Assembly (NCBI GenBank): GCA_937898635.1
Contig: CALEJW010000220.1
Coordinates: 1-6,844, forward strand
Source of the DNA: an uncultured Pseudomonadota bacterium
Lineage (GTDB): Bacteria > Pseudomonadota > Gammaproteobacteria > Burkholderiales > Usitatibacteraceae
Length of the DNA: 6,844 nucleotides
Reading direction: 5' to 3'
Numbering within the stretch: the first letter of the stretch is position 1; the number at the start of each line of letters is the position of its first letter. Below, piece by piece: positions 5,514 through 6,844 of this stretch. Both the position numbers and the translations under genes were made by a program. The notes under the pieces were generated by a model that was not told the DNA's origin, ran no database searches, and saw nothing but the letters and a program-made list of their open reading frames with translations.

Positions 5514-6844
5514 TGCGTGGCTCCTTTCCGGGCGAGGCGCTCGAGCAGGCGGGCGTGCACGCCGCCGAAGCCGCCGTTGGACATGACGAGAACGTGGTCG
5601 CCGGGACGCGCCGAGCGCGCGAGGTCTTCCAGCAGCGCGTCGAGATCCTCGTGCACGGCCGCGCGCTCGCCGAGGGGCGCCAGCGCCTTCGCGGCATCCC
5701 AGCCGAGGTCCCTCGCGTAGCAGCGGACCAGGTCGGCGCCCGCGAGGCTCGCCGCGAGCCGCGCGCGCATCGCGCCCTGCTTCATGGTGTTGGAGCGGGG
5801 CTCGAAGACGGCCACGATGCGCGCGCCTCCCACCCGCTTGCGCAGCCCGGCGACCGTCGCCTCGAACGCCGTGGGGTGGTGCGCGAAGTCGTCGTACACG
5901 GTGACGCCGCCCACCGTGCCGCGCACTTCCATGCGCCGCTTCACGCCGCGAAAACGCGAGAGGGCGTCGATGCCCGCGGCCGGCGGCACACCCGCGTGGC
6001 GCGCCGCGGCGAGCGCGGCCAGCGCGTTCAGGCGGTTGTGCTCCCCCGTCGCGTCCCAGCGCACGACGCCCTGGGGCGCGCCGTCCAGGAGGACCTCGAA
6101 ATGGTCGTCCGCGCCCACCGCGCCCACGCGCCAGGCCCCGCCCGGCCCGAAGCGCTCGACCTTCGTCCAGCAGCCCTGCGCCAGCACGCGCTCGAGCGAG
6201 GCTTCGGCGCCGTTGGCCACCACGAGCCCGCTCGCGGGGATCGTGCGCACCAGGTGGTGGAACTGCGTCTCGATGGCGGCGAGGTCGGCGAAGATGTCGG
6301 CGTGGTCGAATTCCAGGTTGTTCAGGACCGCCGTGCGCGGCCGGTACCAGACGAACTTCGAGCGCTTGTCGAAGAAGGCGGTGTCGTACTCGTCCGCCTC
6401 GATCACGAAGAAGGGCGAGCCGGTGAGCCGGGCCGAGACCCCGAAGTTGCCCGGCACGCCGCCGATGAGGAACCCCGGGTCGAGTCCCGCGTCCTCGAGG
6501 ATCCACGCGAGCATCGCCGAGGTCGTGGTCTTGCCGTGGGTGCCGGCGACGGCGAGGACCCACTTGCCGGCGAGGACGTTGTCGGCGAGCCACTGCGGGC
6601 CCGAGACGTAGGGGAGACCGCGGTCGAGGATCTCCTCCACCACGGGCTTGCCGCGCGTCATGGCGTTGCCGACCACGTAGAGGTCCGCGGGGTGGCTCGC
6701 GAGCTGCGCCGCGTCGTAGCCCTCGTGCAGCGCGATGCCGAGCGCGCGAAGCTGCTCGCTCATGGGCGGGTAGACCTGCGCGTCGCAGCCCGTCACGGCG
6801 TGACCCGCCTCGCGGGCGATCTTCGCGAGCCCCCCCATGAAGGT
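5510..6844 (-). CDS. mpl: Mpl, UDP-MurNAc:murein tripeptide ligase (5' end cut off)
   Basis: Mpl is a cytoplasmic ATP-dependent Mur ligase that joins recycled L-Ala-gamma-D-Glu-meso-DAP to UDP-N-acetylmuramate, returning murein tripeptide to cell-wall synthesis. 444 residues are visible. The frame stays open to the right edge as TFMGGLAKIAREAGHAVTG. Since E. coli Mpl begins MRIHILGICGTFMGGLA, about ten residues (half the glycine-rich loop) are missing, and the Met at 6838 is internal rather than the start. Visible motifs include VYPPMSEQL, VVGNAMTRGKP, SGPQWLADNVL, the ATP P-loop AVAGTHGKTTTSAM (about visible residues 98-111), IGGVPGNFGVSARL, VIEADEYDTAFFDKRSKFVW, LNNLEFDHADIF, ATGEHNRLNALAA, VYDDFAHHPTA, FEPRSNTMKQG and VMSNGGFGGVHARLL. 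These match Mpl better than MurC, notably YPPMS, the SGPQWL stretch and FFDKRSKF. It is the most upstream gene seen of the minus-strand cluster; its promoter lies outside the window. Its TGA overlaps the phzF ATG. Confidence 0.97.
   Translation of the reverse strand, partial: TFMGGLAKIAREAGHAVTGCDAQVYPPMSEQLRALGIALHEGYDAAQLASHPADLYVVGNAMTRGKPVVEEILDRGLPYVSGPQWLADNVLAGKWVLAVAGTHGKTTTSAMLAWILEDAGLDPGFLIGGVPGNFGVSARLTGSPFFVIEADEYDTAFFDKRSKFVWYRPRTAVLNNLEFDHADIFADLAAIETQFHHLVRTIPASGLVVANGAEASLERVLAQGCWTKVERFGPGGAWRVGAVGADDHFEVLLDGAPQGVVRWDATGEHNRLNALAALAAARHAGVPPAAGIDALSRFRGVKRRMEVRGTVGGVTVYDDFAHHPTAFEATVAGLRKRVGGARIVAVFEPRSNTMKQGAMRARLAASLAGADLVRCYARDLGWDAAKALAPLGERAAVHEDLDALLEDLARSARPGDHVLVMSNGGFGGVHARLLERLARKGATQ
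5521..5525 (-). promoter_or_regulatory. Ribosome binding site of the phzF-family gene, inside mpl
   Basis: Read on the minus strand the sequence is AAAGGAG followed by CCACGCA and ATG, so the AGGAG core is 7 bases from the start at 5513. It lies within the last codons of mpl and supports this start. It is the clearest internal ribosome binding site of the cluster, so this gene may be translated efficiently on its own as well as by coupling. Confidence 0.65.

Noticed and set aside
5514..6593. Upstream extension of the phzF-family frame within mpl
   Set aside because: The sequence is low-complexity and antagonised by clear Mpl motifs in the overlapping frame; the ATG at 5513 has a good ribosome binding site and a family-typical N-terminus.
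6836..6838. ATG at 6838 as the start of mpl
   Set aside because: The frame continues upstream as Thr-Phe-Met-Gly-Gly, matching the inside of the E. coli Mpl N-terminal loop, so the true start lies beyond the window edge.

Overview
The window looks like chromosomal DNA from a GC-rich (by eye near 70%) betaproteobacterium, probably an environmental or Burkholderiales/Rhodocyclales-like lineage. The signs are the protein families: an Mpl murein-recycling ligase, a YqiA-type esterase, a beta-type RNB ribonuclease next to a TonB-like protein, and an exported protein carrying a 'DLWWNPQESGWG' motif. I saw no rRNA, tRNA, CRISPR array, insertion sequence or phage gene. This is mostly core-genome territory, and I did not find a clearly new defence or mobile system.

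Layout. Positions 1-140 (minus) hold the 5' end of a secreted-protein gene that runs off the left edge. A 182-bp divergent intergenic region (141-322) separates it from a LysR-type regulator gene (323-1249, plus). The LysR gene ends tail-to-tail with the last gene of a long minus-strand cluster; the two 3' ends overlap by 32 bp (1218-1249). Read 5' to 3' on the minus strand, the cluster is mpl (start just beyond the right edge), a phzF-family gene, yqiA, an RNB-family ribonuclease gene, and a TonB-like energy-transducer gene. The first four are joined by three successive 4-bp stop/start overlaps (ATGA at 5510-5513, TTGA at 4659-4662, GTGA at 4057-4060). Each uses a different start codon, which points to one polycistronic message with translational coupling. 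The TonB-like gene follows after 56 bp (2133-2188). No stretch over 300 bp lacks a gene.

How the genes fit together. Mpl reattaches recycled murein tripeptide to UDP-MurNAc. The PhzF-like protein and the YqiA esterase have no settled role beside it. The ribonuclease should degrade or trim RNA 3' to 5'. The TonB-like protein is an inner-membrane protein with a periplasmic C-terminal TonB domain, but a coiled-coil-like region replaces the usual proline-rich spacer. The cluster joins cell-wall recycling, RNA turnover and an envelope-spanning protein and is best read as a conserved housekeeping neighbourhood. The LysR gene and the exported-protein gene form a separate divergent pair, and the regulator may control its neighbour.
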